A stretch of DNA of 64,000 nucleotides from Tunturibacter gelidoferens. Lineage in GTDB: Bacteria; Acidobacteriota; Terriglobia; Terriglobales; Acidobacteriaceae. Position numbers and translations under genes: made by a program. Position 1 is the first letter of the stretch. The number at the start of each line of letters is the position of its first letter. The notes beneath the pieces were generated by a model that was not told where the DNA came from, did no database searches, and saw nothing but the letters and a program-made list of their open reading frames with translations. Below are positions 25,712 to 34,451 of the stretch, one piece after another. Location of the stretch: positions 4,464,001 to 4,528,000 of the forward strand of contig NZ_CP132938.1 in NCBI RefSeq assembly GCF_040358255.1, written 5' to 3'.

Positions 25712-26536
25712 CTACTGCCGAATCGCATTTCGAAACCACTCCAACTCCGTGCGCGTGATCCGGGAAAAATGCTTCGGCTCACTCCGCGGATACCGCACCT
25801 GTGGAATCTCGCACCCCACCGGACGCGCAAACAGAAATCCCTGCATGTACCGGATCCCAAACCCTCGCAGCGTCAAATACTCCTCCACCGTCTCGACGCC
25901 CTCCGCGATCAGCTTCACCCGCATCTTCCGGCAAACCTTGCTGAACGCCTCCACAATCGTCTTCTTCGCACGATTCGACGCGATCCCCTTGATCAGCTCC
26001 CGATCGATCTTCACCACATCGGGCGCGCACCTCGCCAACACGTTCAGCCCCGCATACCCCGCCCCGAAGTCGTCAATTGCAATCACCACCCCAGCCTTGC
26101 GGTGCAGATCAACAATCCGCGCAAGTTCGTTGCCATCCAGTCGCACACCCTCTGACAACTCCAGCACCAGAGAATCCGCCCGCAATCCGTAGTGCTTCGC
26201 CAGCCGAACCACATAGTAAGCATCCTTGCCCCGGAGCTCCATCAAAGGCCCAAGATTGATGGCAAGCTTGACGCCGCTCTGCTCCAACCGCATCGCTGCC
26301 GCCAGGCGCAACGACCTCGCCATCGCAAGCTTGTCGAACGCAGGAATCTCGAAGGGTTCAAAGTCTTTTACCAGCTCGGAGTAGTTCTCTCCATGCGGCC
26401 CGCGGCACAGCGCCTCATACGCATAGACCGTCTCGGTCTCTAAGTCCACGATCGGCTGCAAGACAATCTGAAACTCAGGAAACGTCCTTCGCATCCGATG
26501 CTTCGATCCGTAACCGCTCTGCGTCGAATAACACAT
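25712..26536 (-). CDS. Stand-alone EAL domain protein (c-di-GMP phosphodiesterase)
   Basis: 274 residues, essentially a single EAL domain predicted to cut cyclic di-GMP. Conserved points: YEALCRG (ExLxR), AINLGPL (Asn), LVLELSEG (Glu), IAIDDFGAGYAGL (DDFG), VVKIDRELI (Lys, Asp), IAEGVET and the final glutamine in YMQGFLFARP. All expected catalytic residues are present, so it looks active. No sensor domain is attached. GGAGG six bases before ATG 26536. Confidence 0.88.
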   Translation of the reverse strand: MCYSTQSGYGSKHRMRRTFPEFQIVLQPIVDLETETVYAYEALCRGPHGENYSELVKDFEPFEIPAFDKLAMARSLRLAAAMRLEQSGVKLAINLGPLMELRGKDAYYVVRLAKHYGLRADSLVLELSEGVRLDGNELARIVDLHRKAGVVIAIDDFGAGYAGLNVLARCAPDVVKIDRELIKGIASNRAKKTIVEAFSKVCRKMRVKLIAEGVETVEEYLTLRGFGIRYMQGFLFARPVGCEIPQVRYPRSEPKHFSRITRTELEWFRNAIRQ

Positions 26537-26854
26537 TGCAGGCCTCCCTTACTTCGCATAGCTCAAGAAGTCTGGGAGATATAAACATTTCCTATGCTTC
26601 CAACCGGCGGACGGGTCATGTTGGGGTCATCTCCCCTTACAATCCGGCAGGTTGTACTTGAGCTAACGAAGAAAACATCGGCTCAGATGTAGCGTTTCTT
26701 TAGTTTTTCCCTCCAAAAGCCTTGTTTAACGGCAAATTTGATAACACCAATGACATCACCATCCCCAATCCATCGCGTAAAAAAGAGCAGCCCGTAAAGG
26801 CTGCCCTCTTCCCTGCTTCCTCAAATCCCGCCCACGGTCAGGCCGGGTGTAGCC
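26537..26854. other. Gap without a supported gene
   Basis: 318 bases between the EAL gene (leftward start) and the end of a DinB-like gene. Apart from the hairpin at 26783-26810 I see no clear gene or repeat copy. CTTACAATCC near 26638 looks promoter-like, but nothing obvious follows. Confidence 0.3.
26783..26810 (-). terminator. Terminator of the exported DinB-like gene
   Basis: Read on the minus strand, AGAGGGCAGCC and GGCTGCTCT pair around TTTACG and are followed by a run of six T. It lies 45 bases beyond the stop of the gene at 26855. Confidence 0.7.
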
Positions 26855-27442
26855 CTACTTTCTGCTCGCCGGCGGCACAATCCCATTCATCCGCAGATAC
26901 TCCACCAGCTGTCCATAGTGATCGAAGCCATGCGCCACCAGGCCCCCCGCAAGGCTCGCCCGCGTCTGCGTCCCACGCACACTCTCAAAAGCATTCTTCG
27001 CCGTCAGCGTGCCAAACGCCTTATGCGCAAACACAAACGAAGCCTTCAGCGCCTCAATCGCCTGATCTTTCCCCTTGATATCCGCCAGCGCCTTCACATC
27101 CACATCCGGCTTGGTCCCGCTCACCATCGAAGCGTAAAAGTAGTTCGCCGACGCCACATGCAGCACCATCGCACGAAACGTGCTCACCGTCGCATACTCG
27201 CTTCCCTGCCCAGCCACAAAGATCGCCGCGCTCGGTGCAAAGTCGAACTTCTCCGCAGGCATCGCCTCCGCCAGCGGCACAAACTCCTCTTCAAAGCCCT
27301 TCAGCATCCCATCGAAGCTCTTCGCCGGCTCAATGATCGTTCCGGCAGCAATCTTCGGCTCCTTCGCATCCATCTGCGCCTGCACGCCCGTCACACAACA
27401 ACCCGCCAGCGCCAACGCCACAACAATCCGCTTCATCATCAT
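26855..27442 (-). CDS. Exported DinB-like protein
   Basis: About 195 residues: a signal peptide (IVVALALAGCCVTGVQA), then a four-helix DinB-like domain with FVPLAEAMPAEKFDF, HVASANYFYASMVSG, FVFAHKAFGTL and the final GGLVAHGFDHYGQLVEYLRM containing the His ligands. Export suggests an extracytoplasmic metal-dependent role, which is not defined. Three in-frame ATGs follow GGAG; 27442 is used here, with 27451 and 27436 also possible. Confidence 0.8.
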   Translation of the reverse strand: MMMKRIVVALALAGCCVTGVQAQMDAKEPKIAAGTIIEPAKSFDGMLKGFEEEFVPLAEAMPAEKFDFAPSAAIFVAGQGSEYATVSTFRAMVLHVASANYFYASMVSGTKPDVDVKALADIKGKDQAIEALKASFVFAHKAFGTLTAKNAFESVRGTQTRASLAGGLVAHGFDHYGQLVEYLRMNGIVPPASRK

Positions 27443-27611
27443 CGTCTCCATATTTGTTTCAAATCTGTTACAAACAATCACCGCAGAACCGCGCTAAGCC
27501 TACCAGATTTCATCTCTTGATGTGTCACGAAGCAGCGCCTCCCGCGCAGCAATCGAGTCCACCAGCCACCCACGATCAAAAGCGTCTCCGCACCCACATC
27601 CCCCGCAGAGT

Positions 27612-28154
27612 CTAAGTGACAGGAAACCCCGCGTCAGCCTTGATCTCTTCAATCTGCAACGCATGCCGCGCGCTATGCTGGCCCAACACCTCCAGCCACT
27701 GATAACAGTCCAGATCTCCGAACGCAATATGAGGGAAGAAATGATCGCGCAGATCCGCCTTCGTCCCCGCAGCAAATGCAACTGTAACCGCCCTGGTCTT
27801 TTGTAACTCAAGTACTAACTCACTCCGGTCCGGCCACCTCCCCGTCGGACGAACGACCTCCCGGGCAATCAGTTTGTTACTCCGGCCAGCTGCAACTCCC
27901 AGAACGAGCGGCCCCTTCGCGCCAACATCTGCCTTCTTCTCAGGCTCGGCCGGCCCTTCCAGAGTCTTCGCAATCGCGGACCGGATGAATCCTTCAAACA
28001 CAATCAAGTGCTCGATGTTCTCTGCAATCGACCATCGCTCAGGCGTCTCGCGAAAGCTCCACTGCTCGTCCGTCAATCCACGCACCAACTCCAATAGCCT
28101 CGCTTCACTCGAAGCCAGCTGCTCCATCACAAGTCGCCGCTCCTGTACTTCCAT
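27612..28154 (-). CDS. DinB superfamily protein
   Basis: 180-residue cytosolic DinB_2-like protein: LASSEARLLELVRGLTDEQW, RWSIAENIEHLIVFEGF, FGDLDCYQWLEVLGQHSARH with a metal-site histidine pattern near the end. Possibly a thiol-dependent transferase; in a bacillithiol-making organism this would be a fitting, but unproven, guess. GAGCGAGGA precedes ATG 28154, which is chosen over an upstream extension rich in Cys and Arg. Confidence 0.8.
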   Translation of the reverse strand: MEVQERRLVMEQLASSEARLLELVRGLTDEQWSFRETPERWSIAENIEHLIVFEGFIRSAIAKTLEGPAEPEKKADVGAKGPLVLGVAAGRSNKLIAREVVRPTGRWPDRSELVLELQKTRAVTVAFAAGTKADLRDHFFPHIAFGDLDCYQWLEVLGQHSARHALQIEEIKADAGFPVT

Positions 28155-28263
28155 TCCTCGCTCCCGTCCTTCCAACCACTCTCTTCCAACGATTGGAGCA
28201 CAACATCGGCGGCAAAAACAGAAGCCACTGGTCTCAACAAATAACTCACACCAACCAAGCCAC

Positions 28264-29445
28264 TTAGTCCCAGTTCGCACGCGCCCAGTTGATCAGCTGT
28301 AAAAAGGCAGGCCCCGCCGACGCAACATTGTTATCGTCTTCAAACGGCCACGGAGTAAAAGGATTCAGCGAGAAGTCCGCCTCTCCCCCAACATCCACGC
28401 CCACAACATAAGGCCCATCCGCCCACTCAGCAAAATACGGCCCGCCGGAGTCCCCGGGACTGGAATCCCCGTCCTGAGTCTCCAGTTCCATCGCATCGCC
28501 GAAGTCGTTGCTATCCTCATCGTCATCATGAAAGCTGATCCCACCCTGAAAAGAGGGCTGCTCCGCATTCGCGATCAGCCCCGGATAGCCAACCAGGGTC
28601 CAGACATTCAGATCGTTCCAGTTATCGTCATACGACCGCGCTCCGAGCCAGCCCAAACTATCTCCCAATCGGTCCTGCAGCTTCAACACTGCGAAATCAA
28701 ACGCGGGAGCCGGAGGGCTATTGGTGTCGTACGAGGAAGACGCCTCAACGTACGAGGTCACCCCGGCGCCCGCAACCGACACTCCATTGAAGTACCCCGG
28801 CGTAAATTGAATCATCGCCGGATTCGCACCCCACGGCACCATGTGCGACGCAGTGATCACGGTATTGGGTCCCACCAGCGTTCCCGTTCCGAACCCCGAC
28901 GGCACAAAGCTCGAAGGATCCGTATAGACATCGAGCTTCCCAATGCACTGCCATGGATACCCCGACGGGAAGAACGCCTGCCGGACATCGGTACCCCAGA
29001 TATACCCATGCGGATAAAGACGACTACCGTCCTTGCGCCTCATTATGGTTCTCGTGATCCGCGGAGACAGCTTCGGATGGTAGATCCGGTCAGCCCACTC
29101 CGCATAGAAAGGAGGCGCGGGCGGAGGCAGAGGCAGCGTCGGGGATTCCACCTGGACTCCAGGGCGCTGACGAATGTACTCCTGAATAGGCAATCCACGC
29201 AGCAACCCGTACTTGTTCTCAATCTGGTACGCCGCCATCCCATCCTTCAGCGACACCTTGTGGATCAACTTCTCTAACTTCAAATCGCCCGGCGCATCAA
29301 CAAACGTAAAGCTGTTGGAGGACTTGAGTGATTGCAGCGCCTTGGGCGGCGTTCCGTGCTTCATCACGTTGTCTAAGCGGAACACCTGCTCCGGAGTCAG
29401 TGGTGAAGATGCTTTGCGAGAGTCCAATTTTGCCTTTTGCGCCAT
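28264..29445 (-). CDS. V8-like trypsin-fold serine protease
   Basis: 393-residue protease related to glutamyl endopeptidases. The catalytic triad is visible: His in VITASHMVPW, Asp in FDFAVLKLQD and Ser in SPGDSGGPYF. The first 140 residues form a Pro-rich leader that could be a propeptide, but there is no clear signal peptide. AAGGAG seven bases before ATG 29445 fixes the start. Codon use is less biased than in neighbours. Confidence 0.88.
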   Translation of the reverse strand: MAQKAKLDSRKASSPLTPEQVFRLDNVMKHGTPPKALQSLKSSNSFTFVDAPGDLKLEKLIHKVSLKDGMAAYQIENKYGLLRGLPIQEYIRQRPGVQVESPTLPLPPPAPPFYAEWADRIYHPKLSPRITRTIMRRKDGSRLYPHGYIWGTDVRQAFFPSGYPWQCIGKLDVYTDPSSFVPSGFGTGTLVGPNTVITASHMVPWGANPAMIQFTPGYFNGVSVAGAGVTSYVEASSSYDTNSPPAPAFDFAVLKLQDRLGDSLGWLGARSYDDNWNDLNVWTLVGYPGLIANAEQPSFQGGISFHDDDEDSNDFGDAMELETQDGDSSPGDSGGPYFAEWADGPYVVGVDVGGEADFSLNPFTPWPFEDDNNVASAGPAFLQLINWARANWD

Positions 29446-29528
29446 CGTGATCTCCTTGTGACTCAGATCTGAAATTCCCATCACGCCTCGGGGGAATCAG
29501 GAGGTCCATCTGGCGCCTACTCGACCGC

Positions 29529-29627
29529 TTAGGCCAGCTTCACTTCATCCTCGATCTCTCTCTTCGCGTTTTCGCCCTCCGGCCAATCAAGTCGCACTTT
29601 CCACGTTCCTGAAGAACAAGAGCTCAT
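29529..29627 (-). CDS. Possible 32-residue peptide upstream of the protease
   Basis: ATG 29627 to TAA 29529-29531 encodes MSSCSSGTWKVRLDWPEGEN followed by AKREIEDEVKLA. The amphipathic, charged end and lack of rare residues look more protein-like than a random frame. It lies 83 bases upstream of the protease gene on the same strand. There is no good ribosome binding site, and no homologue is known to me. Confidence 0.25.
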   Translation of the reverse strand: MSSCSSGTWKVRLDWPEGENAKREIEDEVKLA

Positions 29628-29781
29628 CCTTCATGCCTTGTATCGTGAAGAATCGAGCCTTTACGTTACGCCCGATTTATCTTCTTCGCTCAAACTCGAT
29701 GCGATTACAACGCGCGGCATACAACGTTGGAGCTGCATCTCCTCCTCTGCCCGCCAATCCAGCCTCGAATCACTCTGGCAG

Positions 29782-29787
29782 TAAAAT
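29782..29787 (+). promoter_or_regulatory. TANNNT box six bases before the cysteine desulfurase start
   Basis: TAAAAT, six bases (AAAACC), then ATG 29794. No ribosome binding site is visible between them. It is the best -10 match of the set. Confidence 0.5.
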
Positions 29788-29793
29788 AAAACC

Positions 29794-31188
29794 ATGCGCC
29801 GAATCTACATGGACGCCAACGCCACCACACCTCTCCTCCCCGAGGTCTTCGAGGCCATGCGTCCCTTCTTCCTCGAGCACTACGGCAACGCCAGCTCCAT
29901 CCACCAGCAGGGCCAGTTCGCCCGCGCCGCCGTCGATCACGCCCGAGATCAGATCGCAAGCCTCCTCCACTGCCGCACCTCCGAGATCGTCTTCACCTCC
30001 GGCGGCACCGAAAGCGACAACCTCGCCCTCTTCGGAACCCTCGAGCGTACCGCCGAGCCCGCCCACCTCATCACCACCAGCATCGAGCACGACGCCATCC
30101 TCCGCGCCGCCGAATCCCTCGAAAAGAAGAACATCGAAGTCACCTTCCTCCCCAGCACCCCGCAAGGCCTCATCGAACCAGCCGCGCTCCAGGCCGCCCT
30201 CCGCCCCAACACAAAACTCGTCAGCGTCATGTTCGCGAACAACGAGACCGGCGTCATCCAGCCCATCGCTGAGCTCGCCGCCATCGCCCACGCCGCCGGC
30301 GCACTCTTCCACACCGACGCGGTCCAGGCCGTAGGCCGTCTCCCCCTCGACCTCAGCCCCAAGGGCGCACTCAAGGACGTAGACCTCCTCACCCTCTCCG
30401 GCCACAAGATCTACGCCCCCAAAGGCATCGGTGTCCTCTTCGTACGTCGCAGCGTCCGCCTCGCCCCCATGCTCCACGGCGGCTCCCATGAGCGCCAGCG
30501 CCGCGCCGGAACTGAAAACGTGGCCGGCATCGTCGCCATCGGCAAAGCCGCCGAACTCGCCCGTGCCTGGCTCGCAACAACATCCGCCACAACTGCAGGT
30601 ATTGCCAATCTCGACAGTTCCACAACTCCGGGTGCCCCATCCTTCGCGCCCTTTGCGAAGGGTGGGTTATCACCTGCCCCAACTTCCGCTCCCGCCAACG
30701 AATCGGGTGCCCCATATCTCAACTCTGAGATGTGGGCATCGGGCGAACGCCCGACCGCCCCCGCCCCTCCCAACTACGCCGACAGCCCCACCCATCTCGC
30801 AGCCCTGCGCGACCGTCTCGAGCAAGGCATTCTCTCCCGGGTAGAAGAGTGCGGCATCAACGGAGCCGGAGCGCCCCGCGTCTCCAACACCACCAGCCTC
30901 TACTTCGATCACATCGAAGCCGAAGCCCTCGTCATCGCCCTCGACCTCAAAGGCCTCTCCGTCAGCGGAGGCTCAGCCTGCCAATCCGGAGCCACCGAAC
31001 CCTCCCACGTCCTCACCGCCATGGGCCTCTCTCCCGCCCGTGCCCGCGCCAGCATCCGCTTCTCTCTCTCCCGCCTCACCACCGCCGAAGAGATCGACGA
31101 AGCCCTTACCCTGATCCCCACCGCCGTAGCCCGCCTCCGCGACCTAAGCCCCGCCTGGCGCAAGGCCCCCGCCCTGATCCCCGCCTAG
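29794..31188 (+). CDS. Cysteine desulfurase (IscS/NifS) with repeat-derived insert
   Basis: PLP enzyme that takes sulfur from cysteine for iron-sulfur clusters and tRNA thiolation (MnmA is encoded at 50133). Conserved text: IYMDANATTPLLPEV, FTSGGTESDN, SIEHDAIL, HTDAVQAVGR, the PLP lysine in SGHKIYAPKG (about K205) and the catalytic loop GGSACQSG (about C396). It has 464 residues, against about 390-400 usual. The extra stretch at about residues 262-330 is low-complexity and is made of two interspersed repeat copies. No isc or suf genes adjoin it. Confidence 0.93.
   Translation: MRRIYMDANATTPLLPEVFEAMRPFFLEHYGNASSIHQQGQFARAAVDHARDQIASLLHCRTSEIVFTSGGTESDNLALFGTLERTAEPAHLITTSIEHDAILRAAESLEKKNIEVTFLPSTPQGLIEPAALQAALRPNTKLVSVMFANNETGVIQPIAELAAIAHAAGALFHTDAVQAVGRLPLDLSPKGALKDVDLLTLSGHKIYAPKGIGVLFVRRSVRLAPMLHGGSHERQRRAGTENVAGIVAIGKAAELARAWLATTSATTAGIANLDSSTTPGAPSFAPFAKGGLSPAPTSAPANESGAPYLNSEMWASGERPTAPAPPNYADSPTHLAALRDRLEQGILSRVEECGINGAGAPRVSNTTSLYFDHIEAEALVIALDLKGLSVSGGSACQSGATEPSHVLTAMGLSPARARASIRFSLSRLTTAEEIDEALTLIPTAVARLRDLSPAWRKAPALIPA
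30629..30756 (+). repeat. Two CGGGTGCCCCAT repeats in frame inside the cysteine desulfurase gene
   Basis: Copy 1 starts CGGGTGCCCCATCC at about 30629 and forms a hairpin CCCATCCTTCGC/GCGAAGGGTGGG. Copy 2 starts CGGGTGCCCCATATCTC at 30704, continues GAGATGTGGGCATC and ends with the hairpin CGGGCGAACGCCCG. The intergenic unit at 13122-13176 has the same order of parts. Both copies are read in one frame (GAP). Confidence 0.85.
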
Positions 31189-31206
31189 AACCCCATACGT
31201 ACCCGC

Positions 31207-31405
31207 AAACGTTTGCTGTCATCCTGAGCGCAGCGAAAATCCCAACATGCCACAAGCTTTTGCCGTCCTCCTGAGCGCAACGAAAAATCCAACATGCCAC
31301 AAACCTTTGCTGTCATCCTGAGCCACAAGCCTTTGCTGTCATCCTGAGCGCAGCGAAGGATCCCGACGATCCCCTGCGCCACCCTTACCGCTCGACTCTT
31401 TCAAC
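31207..31405. repeat. Tandem run of four GTCATCCTGAGC repeats
   Basis: TTTGCTGTCATCCTGAGCGC (from 31212), a variant TTTTGCCGTCCTCCTGAGCG (31257), a truncated copy (31305) cut after CTGAG, and a full copy (31333) ending CGACTCTTTCAACTC. The first two are separated by AACATGCCACAAGC, giving a period of about 47. This follows the cysteine desulfurase gene. Confidence 0.8.
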
Positions 31406-31517
31406 TCACCCTCTCCAGCCGTTGCCTGTTCTTCATCGTCCCTGCGAGACGATCCCCCATCGGCACGCAATATTCGCGTTCCGAACGTTGGGATTCACAC
31501 CAGCGGACCAAAGCAAA

Positions 31518-31537
31518 GCCGCCTCGCAAGAGGCGGC
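31518..31537 (-). terminator. Hairpin downstream of the APC permease gene
   Basis: GCCGCCTC and GAGGCGGC pair around GCAA; on the minus strand it is followed by TTTGCTTTGG. It is 169 bases beyond the permease stop, so it could end that transcript. Between the two, at about 31600-31650, are several CACCAC-type near repeats. Confidence 0.5.
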
Positions 31538-31705
31538 CAGCATCCAAAAATAAATCAAAAAAAGTTGGCGTATTTTCTGTCACGGAAAAACACGCGGCGA
31601 AACACCACGTCTCACCACGCATCTCACCACAAACTCACCATCAAAACACCAGGCCCAAAACATCTGTTTCCCCAGAACCCCAACAAAAACGGCCCTCCAC
31701 CGCAC

Positions 31706-33589
31706 TCACAAATACCAGGGAATATTAACCACCACAATCCGCTGATTCCCCTTCAACAGCAGCAACAACTTCAGCAGCTGGACCCGCTGATTATGCAGCG
31801 CATTCTCCCACCAATGCCGCACCACCAGCTCCGGCAGCAGCACCGCCACCTTCCGCCCGGGATTGTCCTCCTCGAGCTTCAAAATGTAGTCCATCAGCGG
31901 ATTGATAACGAATCGGTAGTTGGAAGGAATCGTCACCAACTCCGGCTCCTGCAGCCCTTCCTTCTTGATCGGATCCATCACATACTCATGCCAAAGCTCA
32001 TCCAGGCTGCCCTCTTCATCATCCGAGTGCACATGCACCACCTTGATCTCCTTCGACAGCAGCAGCCCGAACCGCATCGCCTTCTCCGTAATCCGGTCCC
32101 ATCTCGCCATCGGTATCACCACAATCGGCTCCTGCAGATTCACCAGGTTCAACGGCGTCAAATCCGCCATCTCCCGCTTCACCCGCGAGTAGTGCCGCTT
32201 CACCACCCACATGATCCCAATCAGCACCGGCACCAGCAGCGCCGTAACCCACGCGCCTGCCCGGAACTTCGCAACCAGCACGACGATCGTTGTAATCCCC
32301 GTCGCCACGGCGCCAATGCCGTTCACAAACATGTGCCAGCCGCGCCCCGGATGAGCCTCGCCCTTCTTCCAATGCACCACCATCCCCGCCTGCGACAGCG
32401 TGAAAGCAAGAAACGCTCCAATCGCATACAGCGGAATCAGCCGGTCCGTCACACCGCCAAACAGAATCAGGATCACCGCCGTAAACCCGGTCAGTGCATA
32501 GATCCCATGCGAGTACAGCAGCCGCCGCCCACGCAGAATAAACACATGCGGCAGATAATCATGCATCGCAATCGCCCTGGTCAGCCGCGGAAAGTCCGCG
32601 AACGCCGTATTCGCACTCAACGCCAGCGCCAGCAAAACGCTGCCCATCGTCAGAAAATAAAACCATCCCCGCCCGAAGACCGCGGTCACCAGTAAGCTCA
32701 ACAAACTCTGAAAGTGCGCCGCATCCGGATCCATCGGCATCACTCGATAAGTCTTCGCCAGATAGGCAATCCCGAACAACAGCACCATCAGTATTCCGAT
32801 GATTACAGTCAGCGTCCGCTGCGCCCGCTGCACCCTCGGCTCGCCGAACGCCATCACCCCATTCGACACCGCCTCCACTCCGGTCATCGCCGCGCATCCG
32901 CTTGCAAACGCCTTCAACAGCATCCACGTTCCCAGCGTCCCAACCGTCGCCGGCAGCGCAGCAGGAATCGGAGCCATCGGCATCGGATGCCCACCCGCAT
33001 GCACCGTCTTCCACATCCCAACCACAATCAACGCGAGCAGCGTACTGACAAAAAGGAACGTAGGCAGCATAAATGCCGTTCCCGTATCCTTCACGCCTCG
33101 CATATTTACCAACGCGAGAATCACGAGGATTATCAGACAGATCAGCAGCGTATGGCTCTGCAACCCTGCGAATCGCGTACCCTGCACCGACGACGTCAGC
33201 GCCGTCACGCCCGCTGAGATCCCCACCGCCGCCGTCAGAATATAGTCGATCATCAGCGCCGCCGCCGCCAGCAGCCCAGGCTTCGCGCCCAGGTTCTCCG
33301 TCGCAACCGTGTAGCTCCCACCGCCGCCCGGATACGCGGCAATCGTCTGCCTGTAGCTGAAGTACACAATTGCCAGCAGAATCAGGATCGCCGAAATAAT
33401 CCGCCAACCGTACTCCACTCCGCCGATCCCCAACGGGATCAACAGCGTCATCGCCGCCTCAGGCCCGTACGCCGCGCTCGTCAGCCCATCCAGGCCAAAG
33501 ATAGGAATTCCCGCAGCAACACCAATGTGCTCTGCCCGCTCCTCACTCGTAGCAAGGGGCCGTCCAATAATCGAATCTGTAAGTGACAT
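31706..33589 (-). CDS. APC superfamily permease
   Basis: 627-residue membrane carrier with about 12 helices followed by a cytosolic tail of roughly 170 residues. LDGLTSAAYGPEAAMTLLIP and YPGGGGSYTVATENLGAKPG match amino-acid/potassium permeases of the APC-KUP type, as does GCAAMTGVEAVSNGV. The tail (about residues 450-627) has a universal-stress-like pattern (VVVIPMARWDR). Substrate may be an amino acid or K+. No partner gene adjoins. Confidence 0.85.
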   Translation of the reverse strand: MSLTDSIIGRPLATSEERAEHIGVAAGIPIFGLDGLTSAAYGPEAAMTLLIPLGIGGVEYGWRIISAILILLAIVYFSYRQTIAAYPGGGGSYTVATENLGAKPGLLAAAALMIDYILTAAVGISAGVTALTSSVQGTRFAGLQSHTLLICLIILVILALVNMRGVKDTGTAFMLPTFLFVSTLLALIVVGMWKTVHAGGHPMPMAPIPAALPATVGTLGTWMLLKAFASGCAAMTGVEAVSNGVMAFGEPRVQRAQRTLTVIIGILMVLLFGIAYLAKTYRVMPMDPDAAHFQSLLSLLVTAVFGRGWFYFLTMGSVLLALALSANTAFADFPRLTRAIAMHDYLPHVFILRGRRLLYSHGIYALTGFTAVILILFGGVTDRLIPLYAIGAFLAFTLSQAGMVVHWKKGEAHPGRGWHMFVNGIGAVATGITTIVVLVAKFRAGAWVTALLVPVLIGIMWVVKRHYSRVKREMADLTPLNLVNLQEPIVVIPMARWDRITEKAMRFGLLLSKEIKVVHVHSDDEEGSLDELWHEYVMDPIKKEGLQEPELVTIPSNYRFVINPLMDYILKLEEDNPGRKVAVLLPELVVRHWWENALHNQRVQLLKLLLLLKGNQRIVVVNIPWYL

Positions 33590-33734
33590 ACGATTTAGAT
33601 CGTACCGCCTCTGTCAACTCAACTCACTCAATCTCTGCATTTAACCTTCAGCCCCTCGAAAAAGTCGTAAAGATCGCATAAAGACTCGCACGATCTCCGC
33701 CATCTGAAAGGAGTTCCGGAGATCCCACCCCGCC

Positions 33735-33740
33735 TATAAT
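33735..33740 (+). promoter_or_regulatory. -10 box of the glutathione peroxidase gene
   Basis: TATAAT, perfect consensus, 28 bases before ATG 33769, followed by CAGGAGA as ribosome binding site. No clear -35. Confidence 0.55.
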
Positions 33741-33768
33741 CGACTGAATAAAGATTTCAGGAGAACCC

Positions 33769-34335
33769 ATGTCCCCCGCTGCTCTCTACGACATCCCCGT
33801 CCACAAAATCACCGGCGAAGGCACCTCCCTCGCCGACTATCGCGGCAAAGTCCTCCTCATCGTCAACGTCGCCTCCAAGTGCGGTCTCACCCCCCAGTAC
33901 GACGCCCTCGAGAAGATCTACGCCCGCTTCAAAGACTCCGGCTTCGTCGTCTGCGGCTTCCCTGCCAACGACTTCGGCGGCCAGGAACCAGGCTCCAACG
34001 AGGACATCCAGACCTTCTGTCGCTCCACCTTCGGCGTCGACTTCCCCATGTTCTCCAAGATCACCGTCACCGGCCCCGACACCCATCCCCTCTATCAATC
34101 CCTCATCGCCGCCGAACCAAACGCCACCAGCCCCGGCCGCGAAGCCTTCCGCGAAAACCTCAACGGCTTCCTCCAGCAGCACAACGCCACCACCAACCCC
34201 GAACCCGGCATCCTCTGGAACTTCGAAAAGTTCCTCATCGACCGCAACGGCAACGTCACCGCCCGCTTCTCTCCCGAAGTCCTCCCCGACGACCCGGCCA
34301 TCGTCGCCGCCATCGAATCCGCCCTGAACTCCTGA
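33769..34335 (+). CDS. Glutathione peroxidase family thiol peroxidase
   Basis: 188-residue peroxidase of the thioredoxin fold. The peroxidatic residue is cysteine, in NVASKCGLTPQY, with the other active-site residues in GFPANDFGGQEPG (Gln) and WNFEKFLID (Trp, Asn). Non-selenium bacterial members usually use thioredoxin as reductant, not glutathione. An exact TATAAT -10 and a clean terminator make it a one-gene unit. Confidence 0.93.
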   Translation: MSPAALYDIPVHKITGEGTSLADYRGKVLLIVNVASKCGLTPQYDALEKIYARFKDSGFVVCGFPANDFGGQEPGSNEDIQTFCRSTFGVDFPMFSKITVTGPDTHPLYQSLIAAEPNATSPGREAFRENLNGFLQQHNATTNPEPGILWNFEKFLIDRNGNVTARFSPEVLPDDPAIVAAIESALNS

Positions 34336-34341
34336 TCCGCA

Positions 34342-34390
34342 CGAAAGGACGCATCCTGACCCCAAATCAGCATGCGTCCTTTCGTTCTCC
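34342..34390 (+). terminator. Terminator of the glutathione peroxidase gene
   Basis: A 13-bp stem, CGAAAGGACGCAT (34342-34354) and ATGCGTCCTTTCG (34372-34384), followed by TTCTCC. It begins six bases after the stop codon. Confidence 0.7.
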
Positions 34391-34451
34391 TTATCCGTCT
34401 CACCTAATATCTAAAATCCCCCCTTAGCTTCGAGAGGAAACGTCCCCGCTC

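Larger units (their letters stand above)
29446..29793. other. Gap with one possible tiny gene
   Basis: 348 bases between the divergent protease and cysteine desulfurase genes. No repeat copy is present. The only coding signal is the 32-residue minus-strand frame at 29529-29627. Confidence 0.3.

Noticed and set aside
28264..29445. Protease plus APC permease and peptidases as a protein-degradation cluster
   Set aside because: The genes differ in strand, are separated by repeats and terminators, and do not form an operon.
31207..31405. Regularly spaced repeats that might suggest CRISPR
   Set aside because: The spacers are not unique, one unit is truncated, the same unit is dispersed over the window and there are no cas genes.
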